Positions 25,062-32,669 are shown, numbered from the stretch's first letter. The stretch: 64,000 nucleotides of DNA from an uncultured Clostridia bacterium (GCA_910586765.1 CAJUJJ010000014.1:7040-71039), one strand, 5' to 3'. Translations and numbers: made by a program. The notes: a model not told the origin generated them from the sequence alone.

Positions 25062-25505
25062 ATGAACTTAAGCGAATTAAAATCCGCAGAAGGCTCCAGA
25101 AAAAGTAATTGGAGAAAAGGTAGAGGTCATGCTTCAGGCAATGGAAAGACAGCGGGCAGAGGTCATAAAGGACAAGGAGCACGTTCTGGTTCTGGTGGAA
25201 AGACAGGATTTGAAGGTGGACAAATGCCTTTGTATAGAAGGCTTCCAAAAAGAGGTTTTAAATGTAGAAATTCAAAAGAAATCGTAACAGTAAATGTAGG
25301 TTTATTAAATGAAAGATTTGAAAGTGATGCAGTAATTGATATAGATGCTTTAAAAGCTGTTGGTTTAATCAGCAATCCAAAAGATGGTGTAAAAATTCTT
25401 GGCGTTGGGGAGCTTGATAAAAAGCTTACAATTAAAGTACAGCAGTTTAGTAAATCTGCCGTAGAAAAAATTGAAGCTGCCGGCGGAAAAGCAGAGGTGA
25501 TTTGA
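25062..25505 (+). CDS. rplO: Ribosomal protein uL15
   Basis: 50S assembly protein of 147 residues with the Gly-rich N-terminal extension (GRGHASGNGKTAGRGHKG; GFEGGQMPLYRRLPKRGF). Its stop is one base before the secY start. Confidence 0.97.
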   Translation: MNLSELKSAEGSRKSNWRKGRGHASGNGKTAGRGHKGQGARSGSGGKTGFEGGQMPLYRRLPKRGFKCRNSKEIVTVNVGLLNERFESDAVIDIDALKAVGLISNPKDGVKILGVGELDKKLTIKVQQFSKSAVEKIEAAGGKAEVI

Positions 25506-25506
25506 G

Positions 25507-26772
25507 TTGTTTAACGTTTTCATCAACGCTTGGAAAGTAAAAGAAATCCGCAATAAAATACTTTATACATTGATGATATTTGCAATAGTAAGACTAGGTA
25601 CAATCATTGCGATACCAGGAATTGATGTAGTAGGAGTGAAACAAGCACAGCAAGCAGCAGGCATAGGAACACTTTATAGTATGATTGCAGGTGGAGCAAA
25701 TTCACAGTGGTCAATATTTGCAATGGGTATTGGACCATATATTACATCATCTATCATCATGCAGTTATTGACGATTGCCATACCAAAATTGGAGCAAATG
25801 TCAAAAGAGGGAGAAGAAGGACGAAAAAAAGTACAATCTTATAGCAGATATTTAACAGTTGTACTTGCATTATTACAGGGACTTGGTGTAACATATAGCT
25901 ATAGAGGTTTGTTTGTAGCAGATAGTATGTTGTTGTATGTTAGTTCTGTAGCAACATTAATTGCTGGTTCTACATTTATTATGTGGTTAGCAGAACAAAT
26001 TTCAGCCAAAGGCATAGGAAATGGTTCTTCTATGGTAATCTTTATTAACATTGTTTCTAGTTTACCTATGGCAGCAAAGAGTATGTATGATATGGCAGCA
26101 GGTTCTGGCACAAAAGGAATAGCAACAGTAGCTGGTATACTTGTAGTGCTTTTAATCGTATTGGTATTTATTGTATATCTGAATGATGGAGAGAGAAGAT
26201 TACCAGTGCAATATTCTGCTAAAATGGCAGGAAGGAAACAAGTTGGCGGAAGAAGTACATTTATGCCAATTAAAGTGAATACTTCTGGTGTAATTTCTAT
26301 TATTTTTGCGATTTCTTTGTTACAGTTTCCAGAACAAATTGGTCAATTTATACCAAATAAAGGTGAAACGTTTACAAAGATAATCGAAACGCTTCGAATG
26401 ACAAATCCAATCGGTGCGTGTTTATATGTAGTGCTGATAATCATTTTCACATATTTTTATACTTCTATTGTGATAAATCCAAATCAGATTGCAGTAAACA
26501 TGAAAAAAAGCGGTGGATTTATTCCAGGAATTAGACCAGGACAGCCAACAAGTGATTATATTACAAGGGTAGTAAGCCGTATTACATTAGTAGGAGCGAT
26601 ATGCTATGCAATATTAGCAATGGCACCAGTAGTAATGCAGTGGATATTTAAAGTAAATGTTGGTTTTGGTGGTACAACATTAATCATCGTAGTTGGTGTT
26701 GCTTTAGATATTGTAAAAGCTTTAGAGTCCCAGTTGCTTATGCGACATTATAAAGGATTTTTGGGACATTAA
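25507..26772 (+). CDS. secY: Protein translocase subunit SecY
   Basis: Channel subunit of the Sec translocon, 421 residues with the ten-helix layout. Marks include GIGPYITSSIIMQLL in TM2, the basic cytosolic loops, and IRPGQPTSDYI before TM8. It starts at TTG 25507, one base after the rplO stop, with GAGGTG inside the rplO end, so it is probably coupled to rplO translation. It serves insertion and secretion of the exported proteins in this window. Confidence 0.97.
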   Translation: MFNVFINAWKVKEIRNKILYTLMIFAIVRLGTIIAIPGIDVVGVKQAQQAAGIGTLYSMIAGGANSQWSIFAMGIGPYITSSIIMQLLTIAIPKLEQMSKEGEEGRKKVQSYSRYLTVVLALLQGLGVTYSYRGLFVADSMLLYVSSVATLIAGSTFIMWLAEQISAKGIGNGSSMVIFINIVSSLPMAAKSMYDMAAGSGTKGIATVAGILVVLLIVLVFIVYLNDGERRLPVQYSAKMAGRKQVGGRSTFMPIKVNTSGVISIIFAISLLQFPEQIGQFIPNKGETFTKIIETLRMTNPIGACLYVVLIIIFTYFYTSIVINPNQIAVNMKKSGGFIPGIRPGQPTSDYITRVVSRITLVGAICYAILAMAPVVMQWIFKVNVGFGGTTLIIVVGVALDIVKALESQLLMRHYKGFLGH

Positions 26773-26779
26773 TGTTTTG

Positions 26780-26812
26780 ACCTTTTGGAAATGCCTTGCA
26801 TTTCTGAAAGGT
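26780..26812 (+). other. 14-bp RNA hairpin between secY and adk
   Basis: Arms 26780-26793 and 26799-26812 pair over 14 bp with two G-T pairs and a 5-base loop. It lies 8 bases after the secY stop. No U-tract follows and adk starts 38 bases later, so it is not a standard terminator; an RNA processing or attenuation role is possible. Confidence 0.6.
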
Positions 26813-26850
26813 TGTATAGTAGGAAGAAGTAGAGAGGAGAGAAAAGCCGT

Positions 26851-27480
26851 ATGAAATTAGTACTAATAGGTGCACCTGCAGCAGGAAAAGGAACACAAGC
26901 AAGAAAATTGATAGACCGCTTTCAGTTGGCATATATTTCAACAGGTGATATGCTTAGAGAAGAAGTAAGCCGTGGAACCGAATTAGGAAATAAAGCAAAA
27001 AGCATTATGGCTAGTGGTGGTTTGGTATCAGATGAACTAATTATTGCTATAGTAAAAGAAAGAATAAAACAAGATGACTGCAAAAATGGTTTTATATTAG
27101 ACGGTTTTCCTCGTACCACAGTGCAGGCGGAAAAACTAGACGAAATGGTAAAATTAGATAAAGCAGTTTATATCAATGCACCAGATGACGTTATGCTGGA
27201 AAGAATTACAGCAAGAGAGACTTGCCCAAAATGTGGAGCTTCTTATAATAAAATATCACTTCCACCTAAAAAAGCAGGTATTTGCGATGTATGTGGTGAA
27301 GGGCTGACACAAAGAAAAGATGATACATTGGAAGCAGGAAAAGCACGTCTTGCAACATTCCATGAACAGTCTGAGCCATTGGTAGAATATTATAACAAAC
27401 AAGGCATATTGTTTGAAGTAGATGGTATGCTAGGAGTGGAAGAAGTTTCTAAAGCAATTATAGCAGAATTAGAGGCATGA
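26851..27480 (+). CDS. adk: Adenylate kinase, zinc-binding form
   Basis: Catalyses ATP + AMP to 2 ADP. 209 residues. The P-loop is GAPAAGKGTQ (the common form has Gly-Ala where this has Ala-Ala). The long LID carries four zinc cysteines, C125, C128, C145 and C148. LDGFPRT is the NMP-binding block. secY-adk-map is standard clostridial order. Confidence 0.97.
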   Translation: MKLVLIGAPAAGKGTQARKLIDRFQLAYISTGDMLREEVSRGTELGNKAKSIMASGGLVSDELIIAIVKERIKQDDCKNGFILDGFPRTTVQAEKLDEMVKLDKAVYINAPDDVMLERITARETCPKCGASYNKISLPPKKAGICDVCGEGLTQRKDDTLEAGKARLATFHEQSEPLVEYYNKQGILFEVDGMLGVEEVSKAIIAELEA

Positions 27481-27483
27481 AAA

Positions 27484-28236
27484 ATGGCGGTTCATATCAA
27501 AACAAGAGAACAAATTGAAAAGATGAGAATAGCAGGAGAAATACTTGCGAAATTAGATGAGGTATTGAGAAAAGAAATAAAGCCTGATGTTACAACAAAG
27601 CAGTTGGATAGTATAGCAGAGGAATTTATACGAGGTCAGGGAGCGGTACCATCATTTAAAGGATATGGAGGTTTTCCTGGTTCTATTTGTACATCTGTAA
27701 ATGATGAAATCGTTCATGGTATTCCAAGTGAAAGAAAATTAAAACAAGGTGACATTATCAGTATAGATATGGGAAGTTATATAGGTGGTTATCATGCAGA
27801 TGCAGCAAGAACGTATGCAGTAGGAGAAATCACACCAGAACTTCAAAAACTGATAGATGTAACAAAGCAAAGTTTTTTTGAAGGAATACAATATGCTAAG
27901 CAAGGTTGCCACTTAAATCAGATTGGTATAGCAATACAAAAATATGTAGAGCAAAATGGTTTTTCTGTTGTAAGAGAGTATGTAGGACATGGCATAGGAA
28001 GGAAACTGCACGAAGACCCTTCTGTAGCAAACTATAGAGAACAACGAAAAGGTATATTACTGAAAAGAGGTATGGCACTTGCAATAGAGCCTATGGTAAA
28101 TATGGGTTCTTATCAGTTAAAAGTATTAAAAGATGGCTGGACAGCTGTAACAAGAGATGGTCTTTGTGCAGCACATTATGAAAATACAGTAGTGATTACG
28201 AATGGAGAACCAGAAATTCTCACATTACTGCCATAA
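27484..28236 (+). CDS. map: Methionine aminopeptidase type I
   Basis: Removes the N-terminal Met from nascent proteins. 250 residues with the pita-bread metal ligands: H78 region (DEIVHGIPS), D95 and D106 (SIDMGSYIGGYHADAA), the GHGIGRKLHEDP histidine and the C-terminal EPMVNMG glutamate. It starts 3 bases after the adk stop with only a weak ribosome binding site inside the adk end, so it is likely coupled to adk. Confidence 0.96.
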   Translation: MAVHIKTREQIEKMRIAGEILAKLDEVLRKEIKPDVTTKQLDSIAEEFIRGQGAVPSFKGYGGFPGSICTSVNDEIVHGIPSERKLKQGDIISIDMGSYIGGYHADAARTYAVGEITPELQKLIDVTKQSFFEGIQYAKQGCHLNQIGIAIQKYVEQNGFSVVREYVGHGIGRKLHEDPSVANYREQRKGILLKRGMALAIEPMVNMGSYQLKVLKDGWTAVTRDGLCAAHYENTVVITNGEPEILTLLP

Positions 28237-28248
28237 GAGGTGATGACA

Positions 28249-28518
28249 GTGGAATATGAAGTCGGACAGATTGTTTATTCAAAAAGTGGTCATGACAAAG
28301 GCGGAATATTTGTAATTATGTCCGTTGAAGGCGAGTATGTATATCTAATAGACGGAAAGAACCGTAGTTTGGAGAAACCGAAAAGAAAAAAGATAAAACA
28401 TATACAAGCAACAAAATTTGTCAGCAGCTCTTTACAGCAAAAACTCAATCAAAAAAGCTATCTGTTAAATGCTGATATTGTAAAAGTTTTGAGAGAATAT
28501 AGTAAAGGAGGTTTCTAG
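28249..28518 (+). CDS. KOW-domain RNA-binding protein (L14e-like)
   Basis: 89 residues. The N-terminal half is a KOW-type strand set (GQIVYSKSGHDKGGIFVIM) followed by a basic region (EKPKRKKIKHIQ). This gene commonly lies between map and infA in clostridia and is annotated as a KOW or L14e/L6e/L27e-like protein; its role on the ribosome is not established. The GTG at 28249 is 6 bases after GAGGTG; an ATG two codons earlier abuts that site and is rejected. Confidence 0.85.
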   Translation: MEYEVGQIVYSKSGHDKGGIFVIMSVEGEYVYLIDGKNRSLEKPKRKKIKHIQATKFVSSSLQQKLNQKSYLLNADIVKVLREYSKGGF

Positions 28519-28521
28519 GTT

Positions 28522-28740
28522 TTGTCAAAAGATGACGTAATTGAAGTAGAAGGAACTGTATTGGAGAAATTACCAAACGCAATGTTTCAGGTAGAATTAG
28601 AAAATGGCCATCAAATATTGGCACATATTTCAGGTAAACTTCGTATGAATTTTATAAGAATATTACCAGGTGATAAAGTATTAGTGGAAATGTCACCATA
28701 TGATTTAACAAAAGGTAGAATTATATGGAGAGCAAAATAA
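28522..28740 (+). CDS. infA: Translation initiation factor IF-1
   Basis: 72-residue OB-fold factor that binds the 30S A site with IF-2 and IF-3. It has DDVIEVEGTVLEKLPNAMF, RILPGDKVLVEMSPYDLTKGRI and a TTG start at 28522 behind AAAGGAGG. Confidence 0.97.
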   Translation: MSKDDVIEVEGTVLEKLPNAMFQVELENGHQILAHISGKLRMNFIRILPGDKVLVEMSPYDLTKGRIIWRAK

Positions 28741-28758
28741 GGAAGGAGAGGTTCACCA

Positions 28759-28872
28759 ATGAAGGTAAGACCATCTGTAAAACCAATGTGTGAAAAATGC
28801 AGAATTATCAAAAGAAAAGGCCGTGTAATGGTAATTTGTGAAAATCCAAAACATAAACAAAAACAAGGCTGA
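28759..28872 (+). CDS. rpmJ: Ribosomal protein bL36
   Basis: Smallest 50S protein, 37 residues, read directly: ATG 28759, stop TGA 28870-28872. It is the zinc-ribbon form with C11, C14, C27 and H32 as ligands (KVRPSVKPMCEKC; VICENPKHKQ). AAGGAGAGG precedes the start. Confidence 0.96.
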   Translation: MKVRPSVKPMCEKCRIIKRKGRVMVICENPKHKQKQG

Positions 28873-28886
28873 TAATTGTTTTAATA

Positions 28887-29049
28887 AGTAACAGCTGATA
28901 ATCTATTTATGGTGATGGAGGGGTAACAGTCCTTACCAGACCGGAGGAGAAAATCCGTCAAAAGTAGGTATCGAAGGAGTATACAGTTAATAGTGGGGGC
29001 AGCTGATAGAGGACGGTCTATATCCCTATTTGTGATACCCAACGTTACT
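28887..29049 (+). promoter_or_regulatory. Complex structured RNA element upstream of rpsM (candidate alpha-operon autoregulatory site)
   Basis: The 250-base gap between rpmJ and rpsM is G-rich for this genome and folds. Closing stem agtaac/gttact (28887-28892 with 29044-29049). Hairpin ggtaa/ttacc (28922-28926 with 28933-28937). Hairpin gaccgga/tccgtc with one bulge (28939-28945 with 28954-28959). Long-range ggtatcg/tgatacc (28967-28973 with 29033-29039). Stem atag-gg/ccctat (28990-28996 with 29024-29029). The 5' arm of the second hairpin can instead pair with cggtct at 29014-29019, a pseudoknot or switch. The position matches the S4-binding leader of the E. coli alpha operon, but I recognise no known family. 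Confidence 0.55.
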
Positions 29050-29122
29050 AAAAAATAAAAAAATAAGAGTAGTAGTTGATATAAATAAAGTATAGAATTT
29101 TTTCAGGAGGTGTAATTGATAC

Positions 29123-29491
29123 ATGGCACGTATTGCTGGTGTAGACTTACCAAGAGAGAAACGAGTAGAAATTGGTTTGACATATGTATATGGTATCGGA
29201 CGTCCGAGCTCAAATAGAATATTAAAAGAAGCAGGAGTAAATCCTGATACAAGAGTAAGAGATTTGACAGATGAGGAAGTATCTCGTATAAGAGATGTCA
29301 TTGACCGCTCTCAAAAAGTAGAGGGTGATTTAAGACGTGAAATCGCTTTAAATATCAAACGTCTGATTGAAATTGGCTGTTATAGAGGCATTCGTCATAG
29401 AAAAGGACTTCCAGTAAGAGGACAAAAAACAAAGACAAATGCAAGAACAAGAAAAGGCCCAAGAAAAACAGTAGCAAATAAGAAGAAATAA
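29123..29491 (+). CDS. rpsM: Ribosomal protein uS13
   Basis: 30S head protein contacting P-site tRNA and 50S L5. 122 residues: ARIAGVDLPREKRVEIGLTY, the GIRHRKGLPVRGQ block and a basic tail. AGGAGGTG precedes ATG 29123. First gene of the alpha section, behind the folded element. Confidence 0.98.
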   Translation: MARIAGVDLPREKRVEIGLTYVYGIGRPSSNRILKEAGVNPDTRVRDLTDEEVSRIRDVIDRSQKVEGDLRREIALNIKRLIEIGCYRGIRHRKGLPVRGQKTKTNARTRKGPRKTVANKKK

Positions 29492-29521
29492 TCATATTTC
29501 ATAAGGAGGTTTGAGTGTAAA

Positions 29522-29923
29522 ATGGCAAAGAAGGCAGTAAAAAAGACAACGACACGTAGACGTCGTGACAAAAGACGTGTAGAACGTGGTCAAGCACATA
29601 TTCAGTCTACTTTTAATAATACAATCGTTACAATTACAGATGCCGCAGGAAACGCACTTTCCTGGGCGAGTGCAGGACAGTTAGGTTTTAGAGGCTCAAG
29701 AAAATCCACACCATATGCTGCACAACAGGCAGCAGATACAGCTGCAAAAGCTGCATCAGACTATGGTCTGAAAACAGTTGAAGTATTTGTAAAAGGTCCT
29801 GGTTCAGGACGTGAAGCTGCAATCCGTGCATTACAGGCTGCTGGTCTTGATGTAACACTTATCAAAGACGTAACACCTGTACCACATAATGGTTGTAGAC
29901 CACCAAAACGCAGAAGAGTTTAA
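29522..29923 (+). CDS. rpsK: Ribosomal protein uS11
   Basis: 30S platform protein lining the mRNA exit. 133 residues: FNNTIVTITDAAGN, SSAGQLGFRGSRKSTPYAAQ-type block, and the C terminus PHNGCRPPKRRRV. AAGGAGG upstream. Confidence 0.98.
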   Translation: MAKKAVKKTTTRRRRDKRRVERGQAHIQSTFNNTIVTITDAAGNALSWASAGQLGFRGSRKSTPYAAQQAADTAAKAASDYGLKTVEVFVKGPGSGREAAIRALQAAGLDVTLIKDVTPVPHNGCRPPKRRRV

Positions 29924-29953
29924 TCTAAAGTCTAACAGGAGGTGCTATAGGAA

Positions 29954-30556
29954 ATGGCAAGAGATAGAGTTCCAGTGTTAAAAAGATGTAGGTCATTAAA
30001 TTTAGACCCTATCTTTTTAGGAATTGACAAAAAATCTAAAAAACAAAATCCAAGAGCTGGTAAAAAGTTAAGTGAATACGGTTTACAGTTGAGAGAAAAA
30101 CAAAAAGCAAAATTTATATATGGTGTATTAGAAAAACAATTTAGAGGATACTATGCAAAAGCAGAACAAATTTCCAAAAAAGAAGGTATTCCTGGTGAAA
30201 ACTTGCTTATGATTTTGGAATTAAGACTGGACAATGTAATGTTCCGCTTGGGCTATGGTAGAACAAGAAAAGAAGCAAGACAAATTGTGCGTCATAAACA
30301 CGTATTGGTAAATGGTAAACCAGTAGATATTCCATCTTACCAAGTAAAAGTTGGCGATACAATAGAAGTTAAAGAAAAATATAAATCCATGCAAAGATAT
30401 AAAGATGTTTTGGAAGTAACAGGTGCAAGAATTGTGCCTGAATGGTTATCTGCAAACCATGACGCATTAAGCGGTACAGTGTTGTCTAAACCTCAGAGAG
30501 CACAAATTGATGTACCAGTTGAGGAAACACTTATCGTCGAGTTGTACTCCAAATAA
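29954..30556 (+). CDS. rpsD: Ribosomal protein uS4, zinc-free form
   Basis: 16S assembly initiator and, in E. coli, translational repressor of the alpha operon. 200 residues; the N-terminal zinc cysteines are absent (one Cys near residue 12). The S4 RNA-binding domain is at about 90-150 (RLDNVMFRLGYGRTRKEARQ). Here rpsD is inside the alpha operon, unlike B. subtilis, so autoregulation at the rpsM leader would be mechanistically possible. Confidence 0.97.
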   Translation: MARDRVPVLKRCRSLNLDPIFLGIDKKSKKQNPRAGKKLSEYGLQLREKQKAKFIYGVLEKQFRGYYAKAEQISKKEGIPGENLLMILELRLDNVMFRLGYGRTRKEARQIVRHKHVLVNGKPVDIPSYQVKVGDTIEVKEKYKSMQRYKDVLEVTGARIVPEWLSANHDALSGTVLSKPQRAQIDVPVEETLIVELYSK

Positions 30557-30579
30557 TTAAAAAAATCAGTCAATTATTA

Positions 30580-30600
30580 TGCCGCAGTTTTTCTGCGGCA
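30580..30600 (+). other. GC-rich hairpin between rpsD and rpoA
   Basis: Perfect 8-bp stem (tgccgcag 30580-30587 with ctgcggca 30593-30600) and a loop of five T. There is no U-tract after it and rpoA starts 30 bases later. It is a likely RNA processing or stabilising element. Confidence 0.6.
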
Positions 30601-30630
30601 AACTATCATAAAAGAGGGAGGTTTGCATGA

Positions 30631-31590
30631 GTGTTTGAATTTGAGAAACCTCGCATTGAAATTGATAAGATGGCACCAGATAAAACATATGGCAAATTTG
30701 TAGTAGAGCCTTTGGAAAGGGGCTATGGTACAACATTGGGCAATTCTTTAAGAAGAATATTGCTTTCCTCGTTACCTGGTGCAGCAGTAAGCAATGTCAA
30801 AATAGATGGTGTACTTCATGAATTTAGTGTAATTCCTGGAGTAAAAGAAGATGTAACAGAAATCATATTAAATTTAAAAGGACTTGCCATAAAAAACAAC
30901 AGTGAAGGCAATGAACCAAAAATTGCATACATTGATGTAGAAGGCGAAGGAGAAGTAAAAGGTTCTGATTTAAAAGCCGATAGTGACATAGAAATTATGA
31001 ACCCAGACCATCACATTGCAACATTAAGCGGCGGTACAAATACACGTTTATCTATGGAAATCACCATAAATAAAGGACGTGGCTATATTGGCAGTGATAA
31101 GAATAAAAAAGACGACCAGCCTATTGGTATGCTTCCAGTGGATAGTATATTTACACCAGTAACAAGAGTAAACTTTTTAGTAGAGAATACTCGTGTTGGT
31201 CAAATTACCGACTATGATAAATTGACATTGGAAGTTTGGACAAATGGAACGATTGCACCAGACGATGCAGTAAGTTATGGTGCAAAAATATTAAATGAGC
31301 ATTTAAACCTTTTCATTGACTTATCTGATAATGCAAAAAATACAGAAATTATGGTGGAAAAAGAAGAAGGCAAAAAAGAAAAAGTACTTGAAATGAGCAT
31401 TGAAGAACTTGACCTTTCTGTGCGTTCTTATAACTGTTTGAAACGTGCAGGCATAAATACTGTAGAAGATTTGGCAAATAAAACAGAAGAAGAAATGATG
31501 AAGGTAAGAAATCTGGGACGCAAGTCACTGGAAGAAGTGCTTAACAAAATGGCAGAATTGGGTTTGGCATTACGTCCAAGCGATGAATAA
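30631..31590 (+). CDS. rpoA: RNA polymerase alpha subunit
   Basis: 319 residues: N-terminal assembly domain with the GTTLGNSLRRILLSSLPG block, a linker at about 228-250, and the DNA- and activator-binding C-terminal domain with VRSYNCLKRA and NLGRKSLEEV. It starts at GTG 30631; GGGAGG is 9 bases upstream. A three-codon frame ATG AGT GTT TGA (30627-30638) overlaps the start. Its 3' end, including 17 bases past the stop, is repeated downstream. Confidence 0.98.
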   Translation: MFEFEKPRIEIDKMAPDKTYGKFVVEPLERGYGTTLGNSLRRILLSSLPGAAVSNVKIDGVLHEFSVIPGVKEDVTEIILNLKGLAIKNNSEGNEPKIAYIDVEGEGEVKGSDLKADSDIEIMNPDHHIATLSGGTNTRLSMEITINKGRGYIGSDKNKKDDQPIGMLPVDSIFTPVTRVNFLVENTRVGQITDYDKLTLEVWTNGTIAPDDAVSYGAKILNEHLNLFIDLSDNAKNTEIMVEKEEGKKEKVLEMSIEELDLSVRSYNCLKRAGINTVEDLANKTEEEMMKVRNLGRKSLEEVLNKMAELGLALRPSDE

Positions 31591-31995
31591 TAGTATTCTG
31601 CAAAATTGCTCCATAATATAAAAAGGTAAAAAAATGTTGTGTATATGATTAGCAAACATTTGTAAAGAGGATATAAATATGTCAAAAGAATTTGTTTCTA
31701 TAAAACAAATAGGTGACCTTTTTATAGATAATTACAATCAAAATATAAAACAAAATAGTAAAAAAGAAAATGTTTTTGAAATGGGTATTGAAGAACTTGA
31801 CTTGGAAGTTCGTTCTTATAATTGTTTAAAACGTGCAGATATTCACACAATAGGAGATTTAATCAGTAAAACAGAAAAAGAAATACTGAAAGTGAAATAT
31901 CTGGAACAAAGGTCTTTAGAAGAAATTCAATATCAATTAGCAAAGTTGGGCTTGGCATTATGTCCAAGCGATGAATAATAGTATTCTGCAAAATT
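31574..31995 (+). repeat. Tandem duplication of the rpoA 3' end
   Basis: Bases 31574-31607 (34 bases: the last codons of rpoA, its stop and 17 non-coding bases) recur without change at 31962-31995, an offset of 388. The similarity continues upstream into the coding region at the same offset, and beyond a 21-base gap (offset 409) to the linker around LFID. Confidence 0.9.
31679..31978 (+). CDS. Free-standing RpoA C-terminal-domain paralogue
   Basis: 99 residues. Residues about 29-99 align without gaps to the RpoA CTD; by eye about 46 of 71 positions are identical. Kept: the Arg and Asn of VRSYNCLKRA (E. coli R265 and N268) and the final LGLALCPSDE. Changed: the helix-loop NLGRKS becomes YLEQRS, losing the Gly equivalent to E. 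coli G296. The N-terminal domain for alpha dimerisation is absent; only a piece of linker (DLFID) remains. AGAGGA precedes ATG 31679. Likely a DNA- or regulator-binding alpha-CTD mimic, but its function is unknown. Confidence 0.85.
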   Translation: MSKEFVSIKQIGDLFIDNYNQNIKQNSKKENVFEMGIEELDLEVRSYNCLKRADIHTIGDLISKTEKEILKVKYLEQRSLEEIQYQLAKLGLALCPSDE

Positions 31996-32045
31996 ACGAA
32001 AAGACGTAATACCAAAGAGTGGTTTTTTCGGGTTCAGTTTTGCAG
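31986..32045 (+). promoter_or_regulatory. Structured leader of rplQ
   Basis: ctgcaaaa (31986-31993), part of the duplicated segment, pairs perfectly with ttttgcag (32038-32045). Inside lie attacg/cgtaat (31993-31998 with 32005-32010, sharing base 31993) and a short acca/tggt hairpin (32011-32014 with 32020-32023). The AAGGAGG of rplQ follows. The earlier copy after rpoA (31598-31605) could pair with the same 3' arm. Confidence 0.5.
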
Positions 32046-32068
32046 GCGATAACAAGGAGGATACAGAT

Positions 32069-32611
32069 ATGCACGCATCTGGTTATAGAAAACTTGGACG
32101 CACATCATCACAAAGAAAAGCTCTTTTGAAAAACCAAGTTACAAATTTATTGTATCATGGCAAAATTAAAACAACAGAAACAAGAGCAAAAGAAGTAAGA
32201 AGAATTGCTGAAAAATTAATTACATTAGCAGTAAAAGAAAAAGACAACTTTGAAGAAGTAGAAGTAATGGCAAAAGTTGCTAAAAAAGATGCTAATGGTA
32301 AAAGAGTAAAAGAAATTATTGATGGTAAAAAAGTAACTGTTTATGAAGAAAAGAAAAAAACAATTAAAAAAGATAAACCATCAAGATTAAACGCAAGACG
32401 TAAAATATTGAGTGAACTTTATACAGTAACTGAAGTTCCAAAAGATGGTAAAAAGAAAAGAAGCCTTAGTAAAAAAGTAGATATGGCTGCAAAACTTTTT
32501 GATGAAATTGCACCAAAATATGCTGACCGTAAAGGTGGATATACCAGAATAATTAAAATTGGTATGAGAAAAGGCGACGGTGCTCCAGAAGTAATTATTG
32601 AATTAGTATAA
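32069..32611 (+). CDS. rplQ: Ribosomal protein bL17, long form
   Basis: 50S protein near the tunnel exit. 180 residues against about 115-130 in most bacteria. The extra length is a Lys-rich insertion at about 70-130 (VAKKDANGKRVKE; VTVYEEKKKTIKKDK). The conserved start MHASGYRKLGRTSSQRKALL and end GDGAPEVIIELV are intact. Long L17 forms are known from Lachnospiraceae-type clostridia. Last gene of the operon. Confidence 0.95.
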   Translation: MHASGYRKLGRTSSQRKALLKNQVTNLLYHGKIKTTETRAKEVRRIAEKLITLAVKEKDNFEEVEVMAKVAKKDANGKRVKEIIDGKKVTVYEEKKKTIKKDKPSRLNARRKILSELYTVTEVPKDGKKKRSLSKKVDMAAKLFDEIAPKYADRKGGYTRIIKIGMRKGDGAPEVIIELV

Positions 32612-32620
32612 TAATCTATT

Positions 32621-32656
32621 AAAACCCTAGTAAACCTACTAGGGTTTTTGCTTTTG
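32621..32656 (+). terminator. Terminator of the ribosomal operon
   Basis: Perfect 12-bp stem (32621-32632 with 32637-32648) with a 4-base loop and a T-rich tail. The next gene starts 14 bases later and has no visible promoter of its own. Confidence 0.88.
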
Positions 32657-32669
32657 GGGAGGAAATAGT

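Noticed and set aside
30580..30600. Terminator between rpsD and rpoA
   Set aside because: The stem is strong but no U-tract follows, and rpoA depends on the same operon.
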